A stretch of 45,584 nt of DNA from Mangrovicoccus algicola. GTDB taxonomy: Bacteria; Pseudomonadota; Alphaproteobacteria; Rhodobacterales; Rhodobacteraceae. Below the pieces are notes generated by a model. The model saw only the letters and a program-made list of their open reading frames with translations, did not search any database and had not been told where the DNA came from. This document shows positions 35,783 to 44,711 of the stretch, one piece after another. Made by a program: the position numbers and the translations under genes. Position 1 is the first letter of the stretch. Every line of letters starts with the position of its first letter. The DNA lies in contig NZ_JACVXA010000040.1 in the NCBI RefSeq assembly GCF_014903745.1, forward strand, positions 1-45,584, read 5' to 3'.

Positions 35783-36165
35783 CCGCCGCATCTGCATCGC
35801 CCCTGCACGGGGCATCCGGGGAACCATCCGGCGACAGCATGCTGGATCAGATCCTCGCCTCCCTCGACTCCGACAAGGCAGAGGACGTGGTCGCCATCGA
35901 CCTGCGCGGCCGCTCCGAGATGGCGGATCACATGGTGATCGCCACCGGGCGTTCCTCGCGCCAGGTCGCGGCGCTTGCCGAAAAGCTGACCGAACGGGTC
36001 AAGACCGCCTTCGGAACCAGCTGCAAGATCGAGGGCAAGGATCACGGCGACTGGGTGCTGATCGATACCGGCGATGTCATCGTCCATATCTTCCGCCCGG
36101 AAGTGCGGGAATTCTACCAGCTCGAAAAGATGTGGATGCCGTCGGGGACCGCTGCGCGGAGCTGA
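35779..36165 (+). CDS. rsfS: Ribosomal silencing factor RsfS
   Basis: Binds bL14 (formerly L14) and keeps ribosomal subunits apart when nutrients are scarce. The 128 residues carry LDSDKAEDVVAIDLRGRSEMADHMV, shortened here to its core AEDVVAIDLRG, then IATGRSSRQVAALAEKL, DWVLIDTGDVIVHIF and REFYQLEKMW, all typical. I prefer the ATG at 35779 with GAGG eight bases upstream; an ATG at 35731 would add 16 residues not typical of the family. It is followed three bases later by rlmH, the usual pairing. Confidence 0.93.
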   Translation: MTAASASPLHGASGEPSGDSMLDQILASLDSDKAEDVVAIDLRGRSEMADHMVIATGRSSRQVAALAEKLTERVKTAFGTSCKIEGKDHGDWVLIDTGDVIVHIFRPEVREFYQLEKMWMPSGTAARS

Positions 36166-36168
36166 GCG

Positions 36169-36636
36169 ATGCGCATCCGGATCTGCGCCACCGGCCGCGT
36201 GCGGGGCGGGCCGGAGGCGGCTCTGATCGACGTTTACCTGACCCGTTTCGGCCGGACCGGGCGCAGCCTTTCGCTGGGCCCGGCCGAGCTGCACGAGGTG
36301 GAGGCGAAGAAGGGCGGCGCCGCGGAAGAGGCGCGGCTTCTGCTGCGGGGCGTCCCCGACGGCGCGCGGCTGATCGCGCTGGACGAACGCGGGCGGCAGA
36401 TGGGATCGCCCGATTTCGCCGGCCTGCTGGCCGGCTGGCGCGATGACGGGATCGGCGATGTCGCCTTCGCCATCGGCGGCGCCGAGGGCCATGCGCCCGA
36501 ATTGCGCGACCGGGCGGATCTGCTGCTGAGTTTCGGGACGATGGTCTGGCCGCATATGCTGGCCCGCGTCATGCTGGCCGAACAGCTGTACCGCGCGGCC
36601 ACGATCCTGGCCGGATCTCCCTACCACAAGGCATGA
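36169..36636 (+). CDS. rlmH: 23S rRNA pseudouridine-1915 N3-methyltransferase RlmH
   Basis: SPOUT-family methyltransferase that modifies helix 69 of 23S rRNA in the assembled ribosome. The 155 residues contain LIALDERGRQMGSPDFA, the SAM-binding FAIGGAEGH and the C-terminal knot region TMVWPHMLARVMLAEQLYRA ending SPYHKA. The length and ending match the family. It forms a two-gene unit with rsfS. Confidence 0.96.
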   Translation: MRIRICATGRVRGGPEAALIDVYLTRFGRTGRSLSLGPAELHEVEAKKGGAAEEARLLLRGVPDGARLIALDERGRQMGSPDFAGLLAGWRDDGIGDVAFAIGGAEGHAPELRDRADLLLSFGTMVWPHMLARVMLAEQLYRAATILAGSPYHKA

Positions 36637-36696
36637 CGCCGTCCGGATGACGGGCGGCAGCCCGCTCCGGCGCCGCCCGGGCGCGGACCGGGCTAT

Positions 36697-36722
36697 GCCC
36701 CCTCCCCGGCAGGAGAGGGGGC
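36697..36722. terminator. Bidirectional hairpin between rlmH and the HlyD-type gene
   Basis: GCCCCCT and AGGGGGC form a perfect seven-base-pair stem that extends inward with one mismatch. It sits between two convergent genes. No T-run follows, so it is probably a weak intrinsic or Rho-assisted terminator for both. Confidence 0.5.
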
Positions 36723-36728
36723 GCGCCT

Positions 36729-37961
36729 TCAGTGATGGCCGCTGAGCACCAGGGTCTGCACCGGCATCAGCAGGGCCTGCATGCGCAGGATGGCGGCATG
36801 GACGATGCCCACCGTGTCGATCACGTGCAGTCTGAGATGTTCGAACGTGCCGACATCGTCCTGCGCCAGGCGGTCGTGGTTGGACGTGTAGGCATTGCCC
36901 ATGCAGGCGCTGCCCGGCGGGATCGGCGCGACCTGTTCGGGCCAGAGCGGTTCCATGAACACCGTCAGCGAGCCGGGCGGCCGGGCGCCGACATCGATCA
37001 GCGAATCCGTCGGGCGGAACTGGCCGGCGGAGATCACGTCCTGCACCTCGGTGACGACCATCGGGATCACCTTGAACGGATTGGAGACGCAGACGATCTC
37101 CGTCAGCATGCCGGGCCGGATCACCTGGGCGGAAATCTGGTCGAAGCCCGCCGCGTAGCGCAAGCCGTAATTCTCCGTGGCCACCAGCACCCCGGCGGGA
37201 CGCAGCATCGGGTTGACCACGTCGCCGACGGCCAGGGCGAATTGTTCCACCCGGCCCTTGATCCCGGCCGAGACGACGGTGCGCGCAAGGTTCGCCTCGG
37301 CCTCGGCCAACGCGGCCCGGGCGGCATCGCGCTGCGCCGGAAGCAGGGTCGTCACCTTGGCCTCCACCGCCTCCAGGTTGGAGCTGGCCGCGCCCACGGA
37401 GCCCTGGCGCTGGTCGACGGTGTTCTGCATGCGGCGGACATCCTGTTCGCTGACCGCGTTCGACCCGCGGTCGAACAGGGTCTGGCGGGTGTCCAGTTCG
37501 TCCTGCGCCTGCTGCAGCGCGCCCATGGCGGCGTCCACCTGCCCCTTGGCGGCGGCGATTTCCGAGGCGCCCACGGCGATCGAGGCCTCGACCTCGGCCA
37601 GCTGCGACCGGGCGGCCTCGACCGCGGCCTGCTGGCGCGAATCGTCGATCCGGAACAGCGGCTGTCCCGGTTCCACCTCGTCGAAGTTGTTCACCATGAT
37701 CTCGGTCACGCGGCCGATGGTTTCGGGCATGATCGTGACGGTGCGGTAGAAGGAGGTCACGCTGGTCGTGGCCGGGTGATAGTAGAAAATCACCGTGATC
37801 AGCGAGATGGTCAGCACCGCGCAGGAGGTGATCCCGTAGCGCAGTTCGTACCACATGGAATAGAGGTTGATCTCCTTGCCGATCCGCTTGCCCTGCCGGT
37901 AGCGGCGGAACAGGTAATCCGGCAGGATCGTCAGCATCGAGCAGAACATGAACTCAAACAT
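36729..37961 (-). CDS. HlyD-family membrane fusion protein (YibH/YiaV-like)
   Basis: A 410-residue periplasmic adaptor with one N-terminal membrane helix (about 38-58, in TSCAVLTISLITVIFYY), the lipoyl half with VNNFDEVEPGQPLFRID, a long helical hairpin (about 105-235, rich in Ala/Glu/Gln), the second lipoyl half SAGIKGRVEQFALAVGDVV and a beta-barrel. It resembles E. coli YibH and YiaV, each encoded with a small DUF3302 protein, as here. Its start overlaps that partner by eight bases. No exporter pump or outer-membrane channel is adjacent, so the cargo is unknown. Confidence 0.87.
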   Translation of the reverse strand: MFEFMFCSMLTILPDYLFRRYRQGKRIGKEINLYSMWYELRYGITSCAVLTISLITVIFYYHPATTSVTSFYRTVTIMPETIGRVTEIMVNNFDEVEPGQPLFRIDDSRQQAAVEAARSQLAEVEASIAVGASEIAAAKGQVDAAMGALQQAQDELDTRQTLFDRGSNAVSEQDVRRMQNTVDQRQGSVGAASSNLEAVEAKVTTLLPAQRDAARAALAEAEANLARTVVSAGIKGRVEQFALAVGDVVNPMLRPAGVLVATENYGLRYAAGFDQISAQVIRPGMLTEIVCVSNPFKVIPMVVTEVQDVISAGQFRPTDSLIDVGARPPGSLTVFMEPLWPEQVAPIPPGSACMGNAYTSNHDRLAQDDVGTFEHLRLHVIDTVGIVHAAILRMQALLMPVQTLVLSGHH

Positions 37962-38340
37962 GCGGCGGGGTCTCCTTGGCGGGGGCCGGGTCCGCGGGTT
38001 CCCCCGACAGGCGCCTGAGCGAGCGCGCCATGGAATTCAGCGGCGAGACGACATCCGGCGGATTGATCGCCGCGATGACGATGGCGATGACCCAGAAGAT
38101 GTTGTTATGCGTCAGGAGCGCGATCAGCGTCAGGATGCCGATCAGCTGAAGCTGGGTGTGGTTCGCCTTGTGCGCCATCCGGTCGGGGATGGAATGCAGG
38201 TTGAGATAGAAGACCCCGATCCCCAGCACGGCGACCACCACGAAGATCGCGATGATCGCGAACAGCGTGTCGGTCTGTCCTGGTCCGGTGATGAAAAATG
38301 GCAGGTGCTCCGGCACCAGCCCGTTCGTTGGGTCCGCCAT
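37954..38340 (-). CDS. DUF3302-like small inner-membrane protein (YiaW/YibI-like)
   Basis: The 128-residue protein has two or three membrane helices (FAIIAIFVVVAVLGIGVFYL, and the pair around IGILTLIALLTHNNIFWVIA). The segment between them, HSIPDRMAHKANH, parallels the HDIPYLIAKKRNH type of E. coli YiaW. It precedes the HlyD-type gene with an eight-base overlap, a gene pairing also found in enterobacteria. The ATG at 38340 begins the protein-like part; open frame upstream is low-complexity. Its function is unknown. Confidence 0.75.
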   Translation of the reverse strand: MADPTNGLVPEHLPFFITGPGQTDTLFAIIAIFVVVAVLGIGVFYLNLHSIPDRMAHKANHTQLQLIGILTLIALLTHNNIFWVIAIVIAAINPPDVVSPLNSMARSLRRLSGEPADPAPAKETPPHV

Positions 38341-39065
38341 GCAGTGTCTCCCTTGATGGCGCGCCGGTCTCCTGGCGCGCCGGTCCCGTCGGTTCGCAAT
38401 ACCGTCCATAGCCGTATCGGTCCTTTCCCGGAAGCGGTTGCGGGGGCGCGCCGCTGCGGGCGGTGCATCCGGGTCGCGGTGCAGCGAATCACCAGGCTCT
38501 CCGCGGCGGGCTTTCCGGGCACCTGCCGCTGAAACGGGCAGATGACCGCTGATTGCGCAGTCTCGGAACGGGCATGGCGCGGGCCTCTTTTCCGGGCCCG
38601 GCGCGCGTCGGACGGGCCGTCCCGGGGCGGATGAAATGCCCGCGCGGCGGAGCGCGGCCGTCCCCGTTCCGGCGGGGCGGCCCGGCTCCCGGGGCGCTCT
38701 CGGTCCGGGCGGCGGGGCATTGGCGGCCGGGGCGGGCCGGAGCCCGTCAACAAGGGGCCGCCGCATGCAAGTCCCTGAATTTCATGTGGCCGTTACAATA
38801 TCGCCGGGGCCGGCGAATGGGCCGGGACCCGGCGCGGGCGGGCTTGTGCCGACCCTCGGTCTCATGGCGGCGGCGATGGTGCCGCAACGCGGCAATTCTT
38901 CCCGTCTCGATATCGGGATGGGGGAGGGGATGCCATGAAAAGAAGGTTTCCGGTCAATGAACGGACGCCCTCGCTGCCGTGCTGCGCTGCAGCGTGGCAA
39001 TCTGACACGACGGCGCGGGCGAGGATGTAATTTTCCGGAAAGGGTCAGGGCCTCACCCTCATTTC
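38341..39065. other. 725-base intergenic region
   Basis: This very GC-rich spacer separates the leftward DUF3302-HlyD pair from the rightward propeller gene. The open frames in it are arginine/proline-rich, without homology I recognise, and are likely chance products of base composition. Several GC-rich inverted segments lie at about 38800-38850. The only frame with a ribosome site is the 31-codon one at 38935. A promoter for each flanking gene must lie here, but I could not define one. Confidence 0.45.
38935..39030 (+). CDS. Possible 31-residue peptide
   Basis: A short frame beginning MKRRFPVNERTPSLPCCAAA is preceded by GGGGGAGGGG a few bases upstream and ends 35 bases before the propeller gene. 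It has two adjacent cysteines and no membrane segment or repeat of one amino acid. It could be a small protein or chance; no homologue is known to me. Confidence 0.25.
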   Translation: MKRRFPVNERTPSLPCCAAAWQSDTTARARM

Positions 39066-39893
39066 ATGACCAAGCTCGCAGCCATTGTCGCTCCCGCCCT
39101 CGCCCTGCTGGCAGCCGCCCCGCCGGTCATGTCAGCAGATCTGACGCTTCTGAGAAGCTTTGAATATGCGGGGCCCTCGGGGCTCAGCTATGACAGCCGC
39201 TATTGCGGGATCTGGGTCGCCAGCGAGTCGCGCGACGTGCGGCTGATCACTCCCTGGGGGGATGAGATCATGGGGTTCGAGGCCGGGCTGAGCCGGGTCG
39301 ATGCGATCGCGATGGACGGGGACGCGCTGGTGCTGTCCGATGGCAACGGCCTGTACCAGCGGGTGGATCGAAGCGGCGCGGCCCTGGGCGAGACCTTCCG
39401 CCTGGCGGGGATCCTCACCGATACCGACGGGCTCTATGTCGATCCCGCGTCCGGCGACTACTGGGTCGCCGATGACGGGATCGCCGAGCTGGTGCGCGTC
39501 AGCGCCGCGGGCGCGGTCACGCGGCGGGTCGACGGCGCGTCGCAATCCGCCCCGCTGATGGAGCCGCAGGGCATCACCCGCGATCCGCGCTCGGGCCATT
39601 TCCTGGTGGTCGACGATGCCGATGCCTCCGACAGCCTGTTCGAATTCGACGCGCAGGGGCGGCTTCTGGACGTGATCCCGCTGGGCGGCGGCGGCTATGA
39701 CGCCGAGGGGATCACCGTGCAGCCCGATACCGGGACGGTCTTCATCGCCTATGATGACGGGGACAGGATCGCCGCCTTCTCGTATGTGCCGACCGGCGAC
39801 GACGACATAGGCCCGCTTGCCGCCGCCTCGGCCGAACCCGGCGGCTGTGTCCTGTCGGGCCTGCCGGGGCGGGGCGCCGCGCGGCACGGCTAG
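39066..39893 (+). CDS. Secreted beta-propeller protein (SdiA-regulated/NHL-like)
   Basis: The 275-residue protein has a signal peptide (MTKLAAIVAPALALLAAAPP, cleavage near MSA) and four or five repeats of one pattern: DAIAMDGDALVLSDGNG, DGLYVDPASGDYWVADDG, QGITRDPRSGHFLVVDDAD and EGITVQPDTGTVFIAYDDG. This is the look of a six-bladed propeller, similar to SdiA-regulated or phytase-like esterase proteins. Acidic loops could bind calcium. No catalytic residues can be assigned, so the function is open. The ribosome site is weak. Confidence 0.7.
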   Translation: MTKLAAIVAPALALLAAAPPVMSADLTLLRSFEYAGPSGLSYDSRYCGIWVASESRDVRLITPWGDEIMGFEAGLSRVDAIAMDGDALVLSDGNGLYQRVDRSGAALGETFRLAGILTDTDGLYVDPASGDYWVADDGIAELVRVSAAGAVTRRVDGASQSAPLMEPQGITRDPRSGHFLVVDDADASDSLFEFDAQGRLLDVIPLGGGGYDAEGITVQPDTGTVFIAYDDGDRIAAFSYVPTGDDDIGPLAAASAEPGGCVLSGLPGRGAARHG

Positions 39894-40007
39894 GGGACCG
39901 GCCGCAGCCAAAAGTCGCGATCCGGCAGCGTGCAACGGGCCTCGCCGCAGGGCGCCATCCGGGCTAGTCTGCGCCGCAGCGGAACCCGGAACGGAGCATG
40001 ACCGACT

Positions 40008-40550
40008 ATGAAAACCTGGCTGAAATGGCTGCTCGTGGGGGCGGCCTCCGTCGCCTTCGGCATTCTCGCGCTGAGCAACACGGTGCTGGCCTCCGTCTCC
40101 GTCACCATCCTGACGGCGATCCTGCTGGTCGTGGCGGGCGTCTTCCAGATCATCGCGGGCTTCACCGACCAGGGCATCGGCAACAAGGTGTGGAACGTCC
40201 TTCTGGGGCTGCTGATGCTGGTGCTGGGCATCTCCTTCTGGACCAATCCGCTGGAAGGCGCGGTGTCGCTGGCGCTTTTGGTGACGATCCTGATCGCGGC
40301 GGGGGGCATCCTGCGCATGGTGCTGGCCTGGCAGATGCGCCAGACCCGGTATTTCTGGGCGATGCTGGTCTCGGGCGCGGTGTCGATCCTGCTGGCCGCG
40401 CTCATCTTCGCGGATTTTCAGACGCTCTCGGTGCAGATCCTCGGCATCTTCCTGGGGATCGAGCTGTGCTTCAACGGCTTCAGCCTGATCGTGCTGGCCT
40501 TCTTCCTGCGCCGCCATCCCGAGTTCCTCGACCGGCTCAAGCGGCGCTGA
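40008..40550 (+). CDS. HdeD/DUF308-family membrane protein
   Basis: A 180-residue protein with six membrane helices in three repeated pairs, typical of HdeD, an acid-stress membrane protein in E. coli. The pattern includes ILLVVAGVFQIIAGF, LLGLLMLVLGISFW, LLVTILIAAGGILRM and a basic tail, FLDRLKRR. The role in this organism is unknown. It lies 100 bases before leuD on the same strand, but leuD has its own strong ribosome site and co-transcription is uncertain. Confidence 0.87.
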   Translation: MKTWLKWLLVGAASVAFGILALSNTVLASVSVTILTAILLVVAGVFQIIAGFTDQGIGNKVWNVLLGLLMLVLGISFWTNPLEGAVSLALLVTILIAAGGILRMVLAWQMRQTRYFWAMLVSGAVSILLAALIFADFQTLSVQILGIFLGIELCFNGFSLIVLAFFLRRHPEFLDRLKRR

Positions 40551-40649
40551 GGGGGCGGGGCGGCTTGTCCTCGGGGCCGGGCTCGGCTAAGCCCGGTTCC
40601 GTCAAGACGGGGCGGCAAGGGCTGCCGGTTCCGCGGCAAGGAGGCCAGG

Positions 40650-41255
40650 ATGGAGAAGTTCACCAAGATCACCGGTGTCGCGGCGCCCATGCCGCTGATG
40701 AATATCGATACCGACATGATCATTCCCAAGCAGTTCCTGAAGACGATCAAGCGCTCGGGTCTCGGGGTGAACCTGTTCGACGAGATGCGCTATGACGCGG
40801 ATGGCAACGAGATCCCCGGTTTCGTGCTGAACCAGCCGGCCTATCGCGAGGCCAAGATCATCGTCGCGGGCGACAATTTCGGCTGCGGGTCCTCGCGCGA
40901 ACACGCGCCCTGGGCGCTGCTGGATTTCGGCATCCGCTGCGTGATCTCCACCAGCTTCGCCGACATCTTCTACAACAACTGCTTCAAGAACGGCATCCTG
41001 CCGATCATCCTGCCGCAGGAAGACATCGACAAGCTGATGGACGATGCCGGGCGCGGCGCCAATGCGGTGATCTCGGTCGATCTGGAAAACCAGGTCATCA
41101 CCGGCCCGGACGGGGGCTCCGTCTCCTTCGAGGTCGATCCCCATCGCAAGCACTGCCTGCTCAACGGGCTCGACGATATCGGACTGACGCTCGAGAAGGC
41201 CGCGGCGATCGATGCCTTCGAGGCCAGCGCCGGGGCGGATCGCCCCTGGGTCTGA
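40650..41255 (+). CDS. leuD: 3-Isopropylmalate dehydratase small subunit
   Basis: Swivelling-domain partner of LeuC. The 201 residues include [20 protein letters not shown], the substrate-recognition [17 protein letters not shown], and [20 protein letters not shown], all hallmarks. AAGGAGG precedes the ATG at good spacing. It lies in the same direction as the EEP-family gene and leuB, probably one transcript, while leuC is elsewhere on the other strand. Confidence 0.97.
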   Translation: MEKFTKITGVAAPMPLMNIDTDMIIPKQFLKTIKRSGLGVNLFDEMRYDADGNEIPGFVLNQPAYREAKIIVAGDNFGCGSSREHAPWALLDFGIRCVISTSFADIFYNNCFKNGILPIILPQEDIDKLMDDAGRGANAVISVDLENQVITGPDGGSVSFEVDPHRKHCLLNGLDDIGLTLEKAAAIDAFEASAGADRPWV

Positions 41256-41303
41256 CCCGGATCCGGCAAGACTTCGTTAACCTTGTTGCGGGAGCCTGCG
41301 GCC

Positions 41304-42305
41304 ATGTGGCTGCGGGCTCTTTTCCTTTGTCTCTGGGGGGCGGCCGCCCCGGCCGCGGAGCTGCGCGTCGCCGTCTATAACGCGGAGCTCGACCGCGAGG
41401 GGCCGGGGCTGTTGCTGCGCGACATCCTGCGCGGCGCAGAGGATGTCGCGGCGGCGGCGGCTCTGATCGCGCGGGTCTCGCCCGATATCCTGCTGCTGAC
41501 GCGGTTCGATTACGATCTGGACCTTGCCGCCCTGTCGGCCTTCAACGACCGTCTCGGCCCCGCCCGCTATCCGCATCTTTTCGCGCTCAGGCCCAATACC
41601 GGCCGGGCGACGGGGCTGGACCTGGACCGCGACGGCCGTCTGGGCGAGCCCGAGGATGCGCAGGGTTTCGGCCGTTTCGCCGGGCAGAACGGCATGGCGA
41701 TCCTGTCGCGCCATCCTTTCGGTCCCGCGCGGGATTTCAGCGCGCTGCTATGGCGCGACCTGCCCGGCGCGAGGCTGCCGATGGCGGGGGCGGGTCCGTT
41801 CTGGGGGGCGGAGGTGCTGGATCACCTGCGGCTGTCCACCACCGGCCATTGGGACGTGCCGGTCGGGATCGGCGACCGGGTTCTGCATCTTCTGGCCTTC
41901 CATGCCAGTCCGCCGGTCTTCGACGGGCCGGAGGACCGCAACGGGCTGCGCGCGGCGGAGGAACTGCGGTTCTGGCGGCTCTATCTCGACGGCGCCTTCG
42001 GGCCGCCCCCGCCGGTCTTCGTGCTGCTGGGCACGGCTAATATTGATCCCGGCAAGGGGGACGGGCGGCGCGCGGAGATGCGCGCGTTGCTGGAGGATCC
42101 GCGGCTGCAGGATCCGGCCCCCGCGGACGGAACAGGCGGCACCGACACGGCCGATTTCGGCGCGGCGCCGGGGCGGCTGCGCACCGACTATCTTCTGCCT
42201 GCCGCGGGGATCTCGGTGCAGGCGGCGGGGCTGGCCTGGCCGGAGGCGGCGGAGGGCGGGCGGCACGCGCTGGTCTGGGCCGATCTGCGCCTCCCGCCGC
42301 CTTGA
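41304..42305 (+). CDS. Exported endonuclease/exonuclease/phosphatase-family protein
   Basis: The 333-residue protein has a signal peptide ([17 protein letters not shown], cleavage before AELRV). The EEP fold is seen in [16 protein letters not shown] (with the Asn/Glu of the first metal site), [15 protein letters not shown], the His in LLAFHASPP, and the C-terminal [12 protein letters not shown] with its His. The GDxN motif is altered: residues 243-246 read GTAN, so the Asp is replaced by Thr. Activity is therefore uncertain. The start at 41304 begins the signal peptide and follows GGAG. It sits between leuD and leuB, 55 bases before leuB, with no obvious link to leucine. Confidence 0.8.
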   Translation: MWLRALFLCLWGAAAPAAELRVAVYNAELDREGPGLLLRDILRGAEDVAAAAALIARVSPDILLLTRFDYDLDLAALSAFNDRLGPARYPHLFALRPNTGRATGLDLDRDGRLGEPEDAQGFGRFAGQNGMAILSRHPFGPARDFSALLWRDLPGARLPMAGAGPFWGAEVLDHLRLSTTGHWDVPVGIGDRVLHLLAFHASPPVFDGPEDRNGLRAAEELRFWRLYLDGAFGPPPPVFVLLGTANIDPGKGDGRRAEMRALLEDPRLQDPAPADGTGGTDTADFGAAPGRLRTDYLLPAAGISVQAAGLAWPEAAEGGRHALVWADLRLPPP

Positions 42306-42360
42306 CGGTCGCCGGGGCAGGGGCTACGCCGCTTGGCGATCGTTTCGAGAGGAGACCCCC

Positions 42361-43464
42361 ATGACGACGCCTTCCCTGTTGATCCTCGCCGGTGACGGCA
42401 TCGGCCCCGAAGTGATGGCAGAGGTGCGCCGCGTCATCGGCTGGTTCGGCGACAAGCGCGGCCTGACTTTCGACGTGACCGAGGATCTGGTCGGTGGGGC
42501 GGCCTATGACGCGCATGGCACGCCTTTGACCGACGAGACGATGGCCAAGGCCCAGTCGGTGGACGCGGTCCTGCTGGGCGCCGTGGGCGGTCCGAAATAC
42601 GACGCGCTGGATTTCTCGGTGAAGCCCGAGCGCGGCCTGCTGCGCCTGCGCAAGGAGATGGACCTGTTCGCCAACCTGCGCCCGGCCCAGTGTTTCGACG
42701 CGCTGGCGGATTTCTCGTCGCTGAAGAAGGACGTGGTCGCCGGGCTCGACATCATGATCGTGCGCGAACTGACCTCGGGCATCTATTTCGGCGAGCCCCG
42801 CGGGATCATCACCGAAGGCAACGAGCGCGTGGGCATCAACACGCAGCGCTATACCGAATCCGAGATCGAGCGCGTCGCCCGCAATGCCTTCGAGCTGGCC
42901 ATGAAGCGCGGCAAGAAGCTGTGTTCCATGGAAAAGGCCAATGTCATGGAATCCGGCGTGCTGTGGCGCGAGGTCGTCACCCGGGTCGGCGCCGACTATC
43001 CCGAGGTCGAGCTGAGCCACATGTATGCCGATGCCGGCGCGATGCAGCTGTGCCGCTGGCCCAAGCAGTTCGACGTCATCGTCACCGACAACCTCTTCGG
43101 CGACCTGCTGTCGGACGCTGCCGCCATGCTGACCGGCTCGCTCGGGATGCTGCCCTCCGCCTCGCTCGGCGCGCCGATGGAGAACGGCCGTCCCAAGGCG
43201 ATGTACGAACCCGTGCACGGATCGGCCCCCGACATCGCGGGCCAGGGCAAGGCCAACCCGATCGCCTGCGTGCTCAGCTTTGCCATGGCGCTGCGCTACA
43301 GCTTCGATCTGGGCGACGAGGCCGACCGGCTGGAATCCGCGGTCAGCGCCGTGCTGGAAAAGGGCGTGCGCACTGCCGACCTGCTGGGCGAGGAGGGCGT
43401 GACGCCGGTCTCCACCACGGGCATGGGGGATGCCATCCTGGCGGCCCTCGACGAAAGTCTCTGA
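42361..43464 (+). CDS. leuB: 3-Isopropylmalate dehydrogenase
   Basis: NAD-dependent oxidative decarboxylation in the leucine pathway. The 367 residues begin [20 protein letters not shown]; the substrate arginines lie in [20 protein letters not shown] and [16 protein letters not shown], the metal-binding Asp in [17 protein letters not shown], and the NAD site [21 protein letters not shown] before the ATG supports the start. A strong terminator follows. Confidence 0.97.
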   Translation: MTTPSLLILAGDGIGPEVMAEVRRVIGWFGDKRGLTFDVTEDLVGGAAYDAHGTPLTDETMAKAQSVDAVLLGAVGGPKYDALDFSVKPERGLLRLRKEMDLFANLRPAQCFDALADFSSLKKDVVAGLDIMIVRELTSGIYFGEPRGIITEGNERVGINTQRYTESEIERVARNAFELAMKRGKKLCSMEKANVMESGVLWREVVTRVGADYPEVELSHMYADAGAMQLCRWPKQFDVIVTDNLFGDLLSDAAAMLTGSLGMLPSASLGAPMENGRPKAMYEPVHGSAPDIAGQGKANPIACVLSFAMALRYSFDLGDEADRLESAVSAVLEKGVRTADLLGEEGVTPVSTTGMGDAILAALDESL

Positions 43465-43501
43465 TCCGTTCACCCGGATTTTTGAAGAACACGGCTTTAC
43501 T

Positions 43502-43543
43502 GCCCCCGGAACCGGTGCGACGGTTCCGGGGGCGGAACTTTTT
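43502..43543 (+). terminator. Rho-independent terminator of leuB
   Basis: A 13-base-pair perfect stem, GCCCCCGGAACCG/CGGTTCCGGGGGC, with a six-base loop is followed by GGAACTTTTT. It lies 37 bases after the leuB stop and closes the leuD-leuB unit. Confidence 0.92.
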
Positions 43544-43598
43544 CTGCACCTGCGAAATGTATCTATCTGTACGGACGCGAATCCCCGCAAGAGGTATC

Positions 43599-44573
43599 AT
43601 GTCGTTTGCCAAGTCCCCGACGGTGCAGGGTGCGCTGTCCTCGCTCGCCGCCTTCGCAATCTTTTCGACCCATGACGTCGTGGTGAAATTCCTGGGCGCG
43701 GATTTCTCGTCATTCCAGATCGTGTTCTTCTCGGTGCTCTTCGGCTTTCCCGTGGTGACGGTGATGCTGATGCGCGACCGCACCGACGGCAACCTGCGGC
43801 CGCGCTATCCGCTATGGACCGGGCTGCGGACGGTGGCGCAGGTGACCACCTCTGTCTGCGTCTTCTACGCCTTCTCGGCGCTGCCGATGGCGCAGACCTA
43901 CGCGATCCTCTTCGCGACGCCGCTGCTGATCACGCTGCTGGCCATCCCGATGCTGGGCGAGAAGGTCGGCTGGCAGCGCGGGGCGGCGGTGCTGGCGGGT
44001 CTGGCCGGGGTGATGGTGGTGCTGCAGCCCGGCTCGACCCAGCTGACCCTGGGACATGCCGCGGCGCTGGTCGGGGCCTTCTCGGGCTCCTTCGCGGCGG
44101 TCATCATGCGCAAGGTCGGCCGCGACGAACGCAACGCGGTGCTGATGCTTTATCCGATGGTCGCCAATTTCCTGGTGATGGGGGCGGTTCTGCCCTTCGT
44201 CTACCAGCCGGTGCATGTCCAGCATCTGGGCGGGTTCTTCATGATGGCGGTGCTGGGATTCTCGGCGACGCTCCTGCAGATCCTGGCCTATCGCACGGCC
44301 TCGGCCGTGACGGTGGCGCCGATGCAGTATTCCCAGATCATCTGGGCGGCGCTGTACGGCTACCTGTTCTTCAGCGAGAATGTCGACTGGAACACTGTCC
44401 TGGGGGCCGCGATCATCATTGCCAGCGGTGTCTTCATCGTCCTGCGCGAGGATTCCAAGCCCGGATCCGGCGCCCCGGTCCTGTCCACCCGCGGCCGGTA
44501 CGTGCAGGGCACGCTGCCGCGGCTGGGCAGCATGGCGCGGCTGGTGAAAAGATCCCGCATTCCGGCGGAATAG
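43599..44573 (+). CDS. DMT-superfamily (EamA) transporter
   Basis: A 324-residue inner-membrane permease with ten helices in two EamA repeats: about residues 8-140 (FSTHDVVVKFLGADFSSFQI, YAFSALPMAQTYAILFATPL) and 150-290 (GHAAALVGAFSGSFAAVIMR, ending VLGAAIIIASGVFIVLRE). A hydrophilic basic tail of about 35 residues follows. DMT proteins export or import metabolites, and the substrate cannot be inferred. GAGG precedes the ATG at 43599. The leuB terminator just upstream makes it a separate unit. Confidence 0.9.
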   Translation: MSFAKSPTVQGALSSLAAFAIFSTHDVVVKFLGADFSSFQIVFFSVLFGFPVVTVMLMRDRTDGNLRPRYPLWTGLRTVAQVTTSVCVFYAFSALPMAQTYAILFATPLLITLLAIPMLGEKVGWQRGAAVLAGLAGVMVVLQPGSTQLTLGHAAALVGAFSGSFAAVIMRKVGRDERNAVLMLYPMVANFLVMGAVLPFVYQPVHVQHLGGFFMMAVLGFSATLLQILAYRTASAVTVAPMQYSQIIWAALYGYLFFSENVDWNTVLGAAIIIASGVFIVLREDSKPGSGAPVLSTRGRYVQGTLPRLGSMARLVKRSRIPAE

Positions 44574-44628
44574 TCGAATTCGGGCCTTGCGCTCCCCGGC
44601 GCGGGGCTGTAGATCGCCGCTACTTGAT

Positions 44629-44705
44629 CGGAGTGTAGCTCAGCCTGGTAGAGCACTGTCTTCGGGAGGCAGGGGTCGGAGGTTCGAATCCTCTCACTCC
44701 GACCA
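44629..44705 (+). tRNA. tRNA-Pro (anticodon CGG)
   Basis: All arms can be folded: acceptor CGGAGTG/CACTCCG with C1-G72, as is usual for bacterial tRNA-Pro; D arm GCTC/GAGC; anticodon stem CTGTC/GGCAG with loop TTCGGGA, giving anticodon CGG; variable GGGTC; T arm GGAGG/CCTCT with TTCGAAT; then A and an encoded CCA. The length is 77 bases. Confidence 0.95.
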
Positions 44706-44711
44706 AGTCAA

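Noticed and set aside
42306-43464. A fused EEP-LeuB protein from a long plus-strand frame starting at 41524
   Set aside because: The upstream part is the EEP gene in another frame. LeuB has its own ATG at 42361 with a ribosome site.
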